Of a stretch of DNA of 64,000 bases, positions 24,745 to 32,239 are shown piece by piece. Numbering within the stretch: position 1 is the stretch's first letter; the number at the start of each line of letters is the position of its first letter. The notes under the pieces were generated by a model that was not told where the DNA came from, searched no databases, and saw nothing but the letters and a program-made list of their open reading frames with translations. The translations under genes and the position numbers were made by a program. This DNA comes from a virus. The stretch is taken from positions 39,630 to 103,629 of IMG/VR virus record IMGVR_UViG_3300044535_000389. One strand, 5' to 3'.

Positions 24745-24752
24745 TATTTATA
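24745..24752 (-). promoter_or_regulatory. Late promoter TATAAATA
   Basis: An exact minus-strand TATAAATA sits 28 bases before the DUF6267-like gene (start 24716), downstream of the sigma70-like promoter at 24794-24821. Late expression fits its putative role as an internal virion protein. Confidence 0.72.
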
Positions 24753-24783
24753 ATACTTTCGAATCACACTCTCTCTTTTCCAT

Positions 24784-24821
24784 CTACTATTATATAGTAG
24801 CAGATTCTGAGGAAATGTCAA
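24784..24821 (-). promoter_or_regulatory. Sigma70-like promoter with 7-bp inverted repeat over the -10
   Basis: Minus strand: TTGACA (24821-24816), a 16-bp spacer containing CAGANTCTG, then TACTAT. The -10 region lies in a perfect inverted repeat CTACTAT-ATA-ATAGTAG (24800-24784), which could be an operator or, if transcribed, a small hairpin. Hexamer assignment is less certain than for the other promoters. Confidence 0.5.
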
Positions 24822-24830
24822 GCGGTATTT

Positions 24831-25181
24831 TTATGCCAGTATAGCACTCAATTCTTCGGTAACATCCACTGCGGTAAGATCGATAGGAGGAAAATCGATT
24901 GCACCATTTAGATTGGCTTGGAATGTTTCAGAATTTGTAGGGGCTTCTGCAAAATAAATTTCAAATCCAGCTACAGTTTCACGAACAAATGAATCGCCAC
25001 CTTCAAACATGTGGGAAACTTTATCAAGTTCTTCATTAATCATTTCAAAGGTGGGTTCACCAGTAAAATACTTGACGATATATTCTTTTGCACCAACTGT
25101 CTTCCATAATGGAAGGTCAGCACTACCAACATTTGTCCATACAAATGAGGATACTACAAGTTTAAGATTCAATTCGTCCAT
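24831..25181 (-). CDS. Hypothetical protein (116 aa)
   Basis: I do not recognise this protein. It is acidic and appears to be a compact mixed alpha/beta domain: MDELNLKLVVSSFVWTNVGS, then EMINEELDKVSHMFEGGDS, and a C terminus FPPIDLTAVDVTEELSAIL. No metal-binding or membrane motif is seen. It follows the tRNA gene by 16 bases and probably shares its promoter (25283-25311). No close relation to neighbours is visible. Confidence 0.68.
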   Translation of the reverse strand: MDELNLKLVVSSFVWTNVGSADLPLWKTVGAKEYIVKYFTGEPTFEMINEELDKVSHMFEGGDSFVRETVAGFEIYFAEAPTNSETFQANLNGAIDFPPIDLTAVDVTEELSAILA

Positions 25182-25197
25182 ATTATTTCCTAAAAAC

Positions 25198-25274
25198 TGG
25201 TGCGCCGTGCAGGACTCGAACCTGCTGCCTCAAGATTAGAAGTCTCGCGCTCTATCCAGATGAGCTAACGGCGC
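25198..25274 (-). tRNA. tRNA-Arg (anticodon UCU), CCA encoded
   Basis: A 77-base cloverleaf on the minus strand: acceptor GCGCCGT pairing with ACGGCGC; D arm GCTC/GAGC; anticodon stem CGAGA/TCTTG (one G-U) with loop CTTCTAA giving UCU; T arm GCAGG TTCGAGT CCTGC; discriminator A followed by an encoded CCA. It reads AGA codons. It lies between helicase gp41 and a hypothetical gene, immediately downstream of its own sigma70-like promoter. Confidence 0.95.
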
Positions 25275-25282
25275 ATAACTAT

Positions 25283-25311
25283 TGTATACTACATTTATAA
25301 CAGTTTGTCAA
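25283..25311 (-). promoter_or_regulatory. Sigma70-like promoter TTGACA-17-TATACA before tRNA-Arg
   Basis: Consensus -35, 17-bp spacer and TATACA on the minus strand, with the -10 box about 9 bases before the tRNA 5' end. The spacer also contains TATAAATG, one base from the late motif, probably by chance. Confidence 0.72.
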
Positions 25312-25312
25312 G

Positions 25313-26704
25313 TTAAAACTCAAACTTTGAAAAATCTCTTCGCTTACCAATGGTAGTATTTTCAAACACTGGAACATCGTCTTGCCCAGAGTCCATAATA
25401 CCAGCCTGAGCATCATCTTCCAAGTCATACAGTTTCATCTTACCACGGTCGATACCAATCATGAAGCGTTTGTTCATACCTGGGTCGTTGTAACGATTCT
25501 TCAACTGCTTTATCATCAACTGGCCCATCTTGTCAAGTTCTTCTGTTGCGATAAGGGCAAACATCAAGTCAGCCGTAGCTGGTAGACCAAATGATTCTGA
25601 AGTATCTGTCAGTTCGACATCTGAATTGGCATAACCACTGCGGGTTGTCTGTGTAGCAGAAACGATTGGCAAATCAAACTCTACTGCCAGACCACGAAGT
25701 TCTTCTGCGATACCCTTAATGACTGTGTAAGAATTGGCACCAGACGATGCTTTGTAGCGACTAGATGCACAAATATTCAGATAGTCAATGAAGATAACAT
25801 CTGGCTTGAAGTTCCGCTTCAACTGGAGTTCGTTCAACAGAGCCTTGAAATGGCCTACATGGGCGCTGGCGGTTGGATATTCTTTGACAATCAAACGACC
25901 TTCTGTCTTCGAACGAATCTTTGCAATGCGCTGGTCAAACATAGACTTAGATAGGTCTTTGAGTTCTTGAATGTTAACGTTCATCAAGTTGGCGTCAATA
26001 CGTTCTGCGATACGTTCTTCTGCCATTTCAAGGGTGATATACAAAACGTTCTTGTTCTGACCCAATGCACCAGCAGCCATGTGGCACATGAACAGAGACT
26101 TACCAACACCAGTACCAGCAAGAGCAATGTTCAATGTCTTATTTGGTAGACCACCATTGGTAATCTTGTTGAACATCTCGAGGTCAAACGGCAACTTAGT
26201 TTCTGCCCGGTGATAGAAATCAAAACGGTCTTCGGCGTTATCAATGTAGTCATGTCCTACGTTGTTATCAAACCCAACTGCCAATGCATCTTGGAGAATG
26301 GAAGGAATACCATCTTGCGAATGTACCTTGTCTTCGCCATCAATGATTTGAATCGATTGCATAATGGCATTATACACCGCTCGGTCTTTGCAGAACTTTT
26401 CGGTCTGGTCTAGAAGCCACTTCTCATTGGCATCCACATCATCATCAAGTGCGGTTAGAGTTTCTGTAACGTGCTGATACTCTTTTTCATTTACCTTGCG
26501 GTCATTTTGTAGAGCAATGTTTATGGCATCGATGGTAGGAAGAGAATTATATTTGGTAACAAATTCGTTGATGTAACGATAGATTAACTTCTCGGCGTTG
26601 TCTGTAAAATATTCATCTTTAATGAATGGGATTACCTTACGCAGGTAATCCTCATCCGAAATCAACTTACTTAGGATAATAGTTTCAATTTTCTTCTGCA
26701 ACAT
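25313..26704 (-). CDS. gp41: Replicative DNA helicase (T4 gp41, DnaB type)
   Basis: A 463-aa hexameric 5'-3' helicase that unwinds the fork and recruits primase gp61. An N-terminal helical domain (1 to about 165) precedes the RecA-like core: Walker A AGTGVGKS (about 196-203), YITLEMAEERIAER (the helicase H1a region), Walker B VIFIDYLNI and the downstream ATQTTR motif of DnaB proteins. Length matches T4 gp41 (475 aa). GAGG 6 bases upstream supports the ATG at 26704; the gene overlaps the small Cys-rich protein by 20 bases. Confidence 0.95.
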   Translation of the reverse strand: MLQKKIETIILSKLISDEDYLRKVIPFIKDEYFTDNAEKLIYRYINEFVTKYNSLPTIDAINIALQNDRKVNEKEYQHVTETLTALDDDVDANEKWLLDQTEKFCKDRAVYNAIMQSIQIIDGEDKVHSQDGIPSILQDALAVGFDNNVGHDYIDNAEDRFDFYHRAETKLPFDLEMFNKITNGGLPNKTLNIALAGTGVGKSLFMCHMAAGALGQNKNVLYITLEMAEERIAERIDANLMNVNIQELKDLSKSMFDQRIAKIRSKTEGRLIVKEYPTASAHVGHFKALLNELQLKRNFKPDVIFIDYLNICASSRYKASSGANSYTVIKGIAEELRGLAVEFDLPIVSATQTTRSGYANSDVELTDTSESFGLPATADLMFALIATEELDKMGQLMIKQLKNRYNDPGMNKRFMIGIDRGKMKLYDLEDDAQAGIMDSGQDDVPVFENTTIGKRRDFSKFEF

Positions 26705-26906
26705 TCACATCCTCTAGTTCAAAATATTCTTCATAATCATTAGCAATCTTCATACAACAATCTTCACATACCCACTTCTCAAAAGTTAGGCCATGTTCTG
26801 AACCATGAAGACAGATTGCAGCATCTTTCTTAGGATTGATGCCGCAACCACATTCGTCACAGATTTTCGTATTCTTCTGAAACATCTTCGTCAAGAATTT
26901 CCACAT
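26685..26906 (-). CDS. Small Cys-rich zinc-finger-like protein (73 aa)
   Basis: A protein with two CxxC pairs, CDEC (about residues 16-19) and CEDC (about 47-50), plus extra cysteines, fitting a treble-clef or zinc-ribbon fold, and an acidic C terminus (YEEYFELEDVNVAEEN). I start at ATG 26906 because GGAGGG lies about 5 bases upstream; a GTG two codons earlier is the alternative. It overlaps uvsX by 50 bases and gp41 by 20, so translation is coupled between the recombinase and helicase. Role unknown. Confidence 0.75.
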   Translation of the reverse strand: MWKFLTKMFQKNTKICDECGCGINPKKDAAICLHGSEHGLTFEKWVCEDCCMKIANDYEEYFELEDVNVAEEN

Positions 26907-27921
26907 TTTCACCCTCCATCATTTGTCCGCCTGCCATGCGGTATCGCTTTTCAATCCAATCACTGAATGTTGGGTCGGTCAGAACTGGCATCCAGAATTC
27001 TTTGTTGTATGTATCATTCAGGCGATGCTTCTTTTCTTCTGTTGCCAACTGGTACCAACCATTCGATGGCTTGATAACGTGGCCGCTTTCTAGTGCCATA
27101 TCAAGTAGACCAGACCACTTACTGATACCACCTTGAAAGGTTACTTCGATTGGAATCTTTGACTTCTCACGAACATAACGAGACTTCTCGACGTTAATGA
27201 TAAAGTTGTAACCAACTACTTCGGTGCCTTGCTTCTCTTGCTGGCGACCAATGATAAAGATATTATCGGCTGAGTAGTAGATGCCCGTACCACCAGAGAC
27301 GATTGCCTTGGGGAACATACCAATTTCCATATAAGTGTGATTGACCACGACCATAGGAATGTCTTTAATGGTAAGATGTGGTGTAATCATACGGAACAAG
27401 GACTTCATCTGCTTGGCGCGGGTCATATCTGCAACCGACTTACCATCTAGGGCATCATCAACTTCTTTCTTAGAAGCAAGGTTACCCACAGAGTCAACTA
27501 CAATCATGACACGGTCCTTACGTTCAAGTTCATTAACTTGCTTCATAATATCATGTTTCAATTGTTCAATGTCAGTGATGGGAGTATGAACAACCTTACC
27601 TGTATCAATGCCAAAGTTCTCAAAGTATGACTGAGGAGCACCAAACTCGGAGTCGTAAAACAAAACAATACCATCATCATACTTGTCCAAGAAACTCTTA
27701 ACCAACATCATGGCGAATGCAGTCTTAAAGTGTTTAGATGGGCCAGCAAAGATGGTTAGCCCTGGTGTCAGACCACCATCTAGTTTACCAGAGAGAGCCA
27801 CATTTAGTGCAGGAACAGAAGTCTGAATTAAATCTTTGGTACTAAAGAGTTTACTTTCTGATAATACATTCGTTTCTTTGATAGTAGTATTCTTTTTCAG
27901 TTTGTCAAGTAGTGCGTTCAT
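26857..27921 (-). CDS. uvsX: RecA-like recombinase (T4 UvsX)
   Basis: A 354-aa strand-exchange protein for recombination-dependent replication, working with UvsY and gp41. Seen: the Walker A variant AGPSKHFKT characteristic of UvsX (about 60-68), FYDSEFGAPQSYFENFGID, Walker B MIVVDSVGNLASKKE and the DNA-binding loop region with NHTYMEIGMFPK. Length is close to T4 UvsX (391 aa) with a shorter acidic C terminus (EILDEDVSEEYENL). The ATG overlaps the polymerase stop by 4 bases. Confidence 0.95.
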   Translation of the reverse strand: MNALLDKLKKNTTIKETNVLSESKLFSTKDLIQTSVPALNVALSGKLDGGLTPGLTIFAGPSKHFKTAFAMMLVKSFLDKYDDGIVLFYDSEFGAPQSYFENFGIDTGKVVHTPITDIEQLKHDIMKQVNELERKDRVMIVVDSVGNLASKKEVDDALDGKSVADMTRAKQMKSLFRMITPHLTIKDIPMVVVNHTYMEIGMFPKAIVSGGTGIYYSADNIFIIGRQQEKQGTEVVGYNFIINVEKSRYVREKSKIPIEVTFQGGISKWSGLLDMALESGHVIKPSNGWYQLATEEKKHRLNDTYNKEFWMPVLTDPTFSDWIEKRYRMAGGQMMEGENVEILDEDVSEEYENL

Positions 27922-30443
27922 GCGAATAGGTCCTCCAATGTTGCTTTAGGTTCAGTAGACCAGCCTAGACCGTCTACAATCATGTTAAGTGGGTCAAGAA
28001 ATGCTTTCTGGAACATCATCTTATAATCTATATATCGGTGAATGTCAAGTTCTTTTGGCATTATTCCGAGAAAAGCAATACAATTTTCATGCATTGTATT
28101 AGGCTCTTTGAGATAAAGGAACTTAATCTTTTCACCCTCTTGTATTAATTCATACTTCTTGTCAAGGTTGGCTTTCTTGATCATATGGTTATACATCAGG
28201 GCACCGCGAACATGCATCGGTGTTCCCTTGCCATAAATATCAGCCGTAGATGTATACTTAGACAACCCATTTACACCTCGTGGGAATGCAATCTCTTCAG
28301 GTGTCATCTTGTAGAAGGCTTCGCGGGTTTCTTCAATGAACTTCTGTAGAGTTGCTTCGTCGGAGGTCAGGCAGAGTCTGACGGCTTCTTTGAGGCTCTT
28401 GCGGACGGGCGCAGGCGTAGACGAGCGGACGATTTCGAGACCCATGACTTTGAGTTTTGGCTCATCGTAACGGACGCCTTCGTTGTCATAGACATTAAGT
28501 GCGTACCTCTTTTTTGCAACCCAGATGCCACGTTCCGCGATTGCCTCGCGTTTGAATATAATTTTCTTCTGAAATGCATTCGTGTAGTCCGCAAGTCCAT
28601 CGCAACTCTTGTTGATCGCCTCTGTGATTTTCTCTTCGCAGATTTTATCGAGAACGCCAATGAGTTTGTCGCGGTCCATATCAGGATAAAACTTACTAAC
28701 AAGAGGCTCCAGGGAAATATAACAAGAATCAGTATCACTGTAGAAAGAGTAGTTGTGTCCATTTGTTCCTACGACCTTGTTGAGATATGCGTCAAGTGCC
28801 TTACCTACTTCCTGAATAATATACTGACCAGTCATAGTGATGCCTTCAGCCACTCGGGCATCATAATAACGGAAGTATTCATTACCCATGGCACCGAAGA
28901 GAGAGTTCAACTGAATCTTTCTTGCCATTTGAAAGTTGTTATACTTCGAAATGTTGTTCTTTAGTTTTTCGTCTTTAGTAAGTTCATATTCTTTCTGCGC
29001 GGCAATCATTAACTTCTTGTAGCGTTGACGGTCATCAAAGAACTTCTCTACGATTTCTGGAAACAGACCTTGCTTAGTGCGATTATAGCAATACCCATTT
29101 GAAGTCATGCAATAATCATTGTCTTTTAGGTCATCAAGGTCAAAGGTCTTATCAAGAAGGCCGCGCACGGTGGTGTCTTTGACATAACCATTTACCATGG
29201 TCTCAGGCGACATGTTATACTGCATAATGATTGACGGATACAGAGAGGTAGCATCGAAAGAAACTACCCAGTCATACTTACCGGGCTTAGGTTCTTGAAC
29301 ATACGCACCTTCAATGCCGCGGCCCTGTTGGTCTCTCTTCTGAGGAATGTGAATGTTCTTATCATACAGGTGATTATAGAGAAGGCAATCCCAGGTGCGA
29401 ACCTGTGAGAAAACGTCATTGTAATTACACTTGGCGTCATAGGCCATCGTGAGGATAAGTTCAATCAACTTCAACTTACGTTCAAGTTCGTCCACAATTT
29501 CAACGTCTCGAACGTTGTATTCAACAAACTTCTGCCAGTCTTTAGTGTAAAACTCACGGAAACTTTCATAGGGATTTTCCAGCTTGTTCTTACCAAGTTC
29601 TACAGAAGCAATATGGTCTAGCTTGTAGGACTCTTGGTTAGAATACGTGAACTTCTTAAAGAGGTCCAGATAATCTAGAACGGCAATACCCTTCATTTCA
29701 TAGGTAAACATTTCGCGACCCATGACGTTCATGTTCTTGCGCTGCACTAGACCCCAAGGAGAAAACTTCTTCTTAGTGGCATTTTCATCATTGAACAGCC
29801 GCTCTACACGGGCAATCAAGTATGCAATATCGAAAAGTTCAACGTTCCAACCAGTGATGATATCTGGATGATTATCAGAATGAAAACGGACATAAGTTTC
29901 TAGCAGGTCACGTTCATTATCACACTTGACATACAGAAACTTGTTGCCAGTGGCACGAAGGGCTGCAATTTCTTCTGAGTTTACATCATCAAATTCACCG
30001 CAACCAAAGGTAATAATCTGGCGAGAGACTAGGTCCTTGACAGTGATGAGAAGTATCTCTTCAATCGGATTATTGATATCTGGAAAGCCAAACTCGGCTC
30101 TCGTTTCGATATCGATTGTCTGAATCTTTAGAGCATTCATATCCCATTGAATTTCACCAGGAAACTTATGCGTGATATACTGGTAGCCAAAGTTTGTCTG
30201 ACCATAGATAGGAAAGTTATCTACTTCACCATAGGTTTGAATAAACTCTTTGGCGTCATTATTACTTTGAAACTCAACTGGCTGAAGATTGTCGCCATAC
30301 AGAGACTTATGGACACCTTCTTCTTTGCTCTTCACATAGAGAACAGGAGAGAAGTCTTCCCTACGATTGAAGCGCACACCATTATGAACACCTCGAACGA
30401 GAATCTTGGAGCCATATTGGTGTGCGCTGGTATAAAACTTCAT
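27918..30443 (-). CDS. gp43: Family B DNA polymerase (T4 gp43)
   Basis: An 841-aa replicative polymerase with proofreading. Exonuclease motifs: IQTIDIETRAEFG (Exo I, DxE), ITGWNVELFDIAYL (Exo II) and YNVRDVEIVDEL (Exo III). Polymerase motifs: SFDATSLYPSIIMQYNMSPE (motif A, DxxSLYPS), KIQLNSLFGAMGNEYFRYYD (motif B) and YSDTDSCYISL (motif C, DTDS). It ends in a conserved clamp-interaction-like tail (ATLEDLFA). Slightly shorter than T4 gp43 (898 aa). Preceded by a sigma70-like promoter at 30470-30498. Confidence 0.96.
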   Translation of the reverse strand: MKFYTSAHQYGSKILVRGVHNGVRFNRREDFSPVLYVKSKEEGVHKSLYGDNLQPVEFQSNNDAKEFIQTYGEVDNFPIYGQTNFGYQYITHKFPGEIQWDMNALKIQTIDIETRAEFGFPDINNPIEEILLITVKDLVSRQIITFGCGEFDDVNSEEIAALRATGNKFLYVKCDNERDLLETYVRFHSDNHPDIITGWNVELFDIAYLIARVERLFNDENATKKKFSPWGLVQRKNMNVMGREMFTYEMKGIAVLDYLDLFKKFTYSNQESYKLDHIASVELGKNKLENPYESFREFYTKDWQKFVEYNVRDVEIVDELERKLKLIELILTMAYDAKCNYNDVFSQVRTWDCLLYNHLYDKNIHIPQKRDQQGRGIEGAYVQEPKPGKYDWVVSFDATSLYPSIIMQYNMSPETMVNGYVKDTTVRGLLDKTFDLDDLKDNDYCMTSNGYCYNRTKQGLFPEIVEKFFDDRQRYKKLMIAAQKEYELTKDEKLKNNISKYNNFQMARKIQLNSLFGAMGNEYFRYYDARVAEGITMTGQYIIQEVGKALDAYLNKVVGTNGHNYSFYSDTDSCYISLEPLVSKFYPDMDRDKLIGVLDKICEEKITEAINKSCDGLADYTNAFQKKIIFKREAIAERGIWVAKKRYALNVYDNEGVRYDEPKLKVMGLEIVRSSTPAPVRKSLKEAVRLCLTSDEATLQKFIEETREAFYKMTPEEIAFPRGVNGLSKYTSTADIYGKGTPMHVRGALMYNHMIKKANLDKKYELIQEGEKIKFLYLKEPNTMHENCIAFLGIMPKELDIHRYIDYKMMFQKAFLDPLNMIVDGLGWSTEPKATLEDLFA

Positions 30444-30469
30444 GTAACCCTCTTTTCAATTCAAATACT

Positions 30470-30498
30470 ACTATACTATAAAACATAACAAAAGTAAA
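30470..30498 (-). promoter_or_regulatory. Sigma70-like promoter TTTACT-17-TATAGT before gp43
   Basis: Minus strand: TTTACT, a 17-bp spacer, TATAGT; a second TATAGT five bases upstream is out of register. It lies in the 61-base gap between the secreted nuclease and DNA polymerase. The leader contains AAGAGGG before the gp43 ATG. Confidence 0.62.
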
Positions 30499-30504
30499 GA
30501 GGTT

Positions 30505-30927
30505 TTAGTTACACCATGATGCTTTCTTTTCGCCCATATAGGCGCGGGCAAGACCAGCCTTGATTAGTTCTGTTGATAGGTCCTTGCCATTATACTTGAC
30601 ATAACCAAGAACACGGCCGCCAAACTTGTCCCATTCTTTTAGATCAACCTGAATAATCTGACCAGGTTTAATCACAGACTTAGTAAAGTTTGTTGCTGCT
30701 TCTCCACCAGCAGCTTCCTTAGGACACTGGGCACGTCCACCCTTTTCAGGTGTATCAACACCCAATACTCGGATTTTAATTACGGGTGGAATTGGAGCTG
30801 GCACCCATGGTGCTTCGACTTCGATTGTGTCGCCGTCCATAACTCTTGTTACCTTCCATGAATGCTCTACTGCCAGAGCTGGAGTGGCAATCAGGGCTGC
30901 GGCTAGAAATGCGGTAAATAATTTCAT
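30505..30927 (-). CDS. Secreted SNase-like thermonuclease
   Basis: A 140-aa nuclease with a Sec signal peptide (MKLFTAFLAAALIATPALA, cut after ALA at about 19). The staphylococcal-nuclease fold residues are present: DGDT (Asp31), IRVLGVDTPE (Arg53, Asp58, Glu61) and GGRVLGYV (Arg105), matching the Arg/Glu/Arg catalytic set. Two cysteines (68, 139) could form a disulfide, fitting the periplasm. It may degrade incoming competitor DNA or salvage nucleotides (inference). It is encoded inside the replication block, with its start overlapping the Sm-like gene by 4 bases. Confidence 0.9.
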   Translation of the reverse strand: MKLFTAFLAAALIATPALAVEHSWKVTRVMDGDTIEVEAPWVPAPIPPVIKIRVLGVDTPEKGGRAQCPKEAAGGEAATNFTKSVIKPGQIIQVDLKEWDKFGGRVLGYVKYNGKDLSTELIKAGLARAYMGEKKASWCN

Positions 30928-31223
30928 ATGATAATCTTACTTTCTGGAATAACGATACCACTACCGAAACGAGTATTATATTCGTTCTTCATTCCAGTAT
31001 CTGGTTCGAAAATAGAAACAACTGCACCAGCACGAATAGGAATATCTCCGGTCTGGGCATACGGGCAGAAGGGTGCTAGTCCAATACCAAACTGATTGTT
31101 CTGGTTAGGTACCATCATAATCAACAGAGGCTTTTGTAGGATTACAAGACCCTCAGCACTTTCATCAATGTCAGCAATGATTTCCTCACCGCTGATTAGC
31201 TTTATACATTTAATATTGGACAT
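30924..31223 (-). CDS. Sm-like (LSm-type) small protein A
   Basis: A 99-aa beta-rich protein. IKCIKLISGEEIIADIDES at the N terminus followed by LQKPLLIMMVP and a strand-rich remainder fits the Sm fold (strand 1-2 'LxSGExIxA' then an oligomer-forming strand). Similar proteins occur next to hsp20 in marine T4-like phages. It could bind RNA or act as a ring-shaped adaptor; unproven. I start at ATG 31223 with AAGG 8 bases upstream rather than the GTG three codons earlier. A second, related protein is encoded at 46847-47209. Confidence 0.68.
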   Translation of the reverse strand: MSNIKCIKLISGEEIIADIDESAEGLVILQKPLLIMMVPNQNNQFGIGLAPFCPYAQTGDIPIRAGAVVSIFEPDTGMKNEYNTRFGSGIVIPESKIII

Positions 31224-31244
31224 AGCATTCACCTTCTTAAATTA

Positions 31245-31733
31245 TTACTTAGTTTTACCTTCTGCCAAGAATTCGGCAGCTTGTGATGGATATTCATTAT
31301 CCTCATCGGTAATGTCGATCTTCTTGGCTTTCTTTTCTTCTGGAATAAATGCTTCAAGCCAAATCTTTAGCATACCATTTACCAGAGTAGAACTTTTTAC
31401 TTCAACATTGTCGGCAAGAGTGAATTCACGTTTAAATCCTCGCTCGGCAATACCTTTGTAAAGGTATTCAGTATTGTCAGTGGCATCGATTTTACCACGA
31501 ATACTCAACAGACCTTCTTGCAATTCAATATCAATCTCGGACTTACCGAAACCAGCAACGGCTAGTTCAATAACGTAGCGGTCTTCATCGACCTTCTTGA
31601 TATTGTATGGGGGATATTTAATTGGCATCATCTGGGATGATTGGTCGGCAATATCTGCCAGCCTCTTCATAACACGGTCTGCGCCAACGAAATAACGATC
31701 CATCTGTGGGATCATTGTTGTATCAAATTTCAT
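31245..31733 (-). CDS. hsp20: Small heat-shock protein (Hsp20/IbpA)
   Basis: A 162-aa holdase chaperone. The alpha-crystallin domain spans about 45-130: YPPYNIKKVDEDRYVIELAV, LSIRGKI, YLYKGIAERGFKREFTLAD and the C-terminal GMLKIWLE with an IDI anchor. Typical of marine T4-like phages, where it follows regA. AGGAGC lies 8 bases before the ATG at 31733, inside a potential ROSE-like hairpin. A TATAAATA/TATAAA element at 31792-31799 gives both late and sigma70-type promoter possibilities. Confidence 0.93.
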   Translation of the reverse strand: MKFDTTMIPQMDRYFVGADRVMKRLADIADQSSQMMPIKYPPYNIKKVDEDRYVIELAVAGFGKSEIDIELQEGLLSIRGKIDATDNTEYLYKGIAERGFKREFTLADNVEVKSSTLVNGMLKIWLEAFIPEEKKAKKIDITDEDNEYPSQAAEFLAEGKTK

Positions 31734-31740
31734 ATTTTTG

Positions 31741-31755
31741 CTCCTATTAAGCGAG
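31741..31755 (-). promoter_or_regulatory. Possible ROSE-like RNA thermometer over the hsp20 RBS
   Basis: The leader reads CUCGCU-UAAU-AGGAG immediately before CAAAAAUAUG. CUC(G)CU pairs with AGGAG leaving one bulged G and a UAAU loop; this reproduces the UYGCU element that masks the SD AGGA in ROSE thermometers of bacterial small heat-shock genes. It is shorter than known ROSE elements (a single weak hairpin), so it is an inference. Confidence 0.45.
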
Positions 31756-31758
31756 TTT

Positions 31759-31792
31759 AAAAAAGTGTGCCATCCGAAGCATGACACACTTT
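31759..31792 (-). terminator. Hairpin with UUCG loop and U6 tract upstream of hsp20
   Basis: Minus strand: a 12-bp stem AAAGTGTGTCAT / ATGGCACACTTT (one G-U) around GCTTCGG, followed by six T. It has the form of an intrinsic terminator for transcripts arriving from regA. A transcript starting from the overlapping promoter would begin inside the left arm and escape it. Confidence 0.72.
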
Positions 31793-31822
31793 ATTTATAC
31801 TATACTTTTAGAAGAAAGTCAA
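31792..31822 (-). promoter_or_regulatory. Dual promoter: TTGACT-17-TATAAA overlapping late TATAAATA
   Basis: The exact late motif TATAAATA (31799-31792) shares its first six bases with the -10 of a sigma70-like promoter whose -35 TTGACT lies at 31822-31817 (17-bp spacer). It is placed to transcribe hsp20 early and late. Confidence 0.68.
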
Positions 31823-32239
31823 CTACTTTTTGCGACCGATGTTATACTTTTGAATAAGTTCCCACTCGTTCTTTTCTTTGTAAGCAATTACTTTGATTTG
31901 ATTTAGAGGTGCCTTGTCCTCATGAATTTCTGGATTGAGAATGGTAATCAAACCCCAGTCCGAAAGTAAATGCGCAACAGTATTTCTACGTTGCAAGTCA
32001 TTATCGCTAAAGTCCGCATCTTTACCATCTAAGGCAAAGAGTTCCTTAAAGTGGACAATGAAATACCTACCCTGCTTATGAAGGATATGGCATGACTGAT
32101 AAAGAATCTTATCCTTACGAGACGCTACCCCAATACGTGAAAGAGTTTCACGAACCTTTAGAAAGTCGTCTGGATTCTCCAACTTAACTTCCAAGGGAGC
32201 ATACCCAGGATAGTTAATATCAAAAAAATCTTCGCTCAT
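31823..32239 (-). CDS. regA: RegA translational repressor
   Basis: A 138-aa RNA-binding protein that represses early phage mRNAs by occupying their start sites. The conserved block IGVASRKDKILYQSCHILHK and GRYFIVHFKELFALDGKDAD, then RRNTVAHLLSDWGLITILNP matches T4 RegA; it is about 16 residues longer at the C terminus. Its place between gene 62 and hsp20 is the canonical T4-like order. It overlaps gene 62 by 4 bases. Confidence 0.95.
   Translation of the reverse strand: MSEDFFDINYPGYAPLEVKLENPDDFLKVRETLSRIGVASRKDKILYQSCHILHKQGRYFIVHFKELFALDGKDADFSDNDLQRRNTVAHLLSDWGLITILNPEIHEDKAPLNQIKVIAYKEKNEWELIQKYNIGRKK

Noticed and set aside
28367-28762. Minus-strand open frame of about 130 codons inside DNA polymerase gp43
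   Set aside because: It overlaps the conserved polymerase palm in another frame, is Ser/Arg-rich low complexity and lacks a start signal; unlike Rz1 it shows no functional motif.
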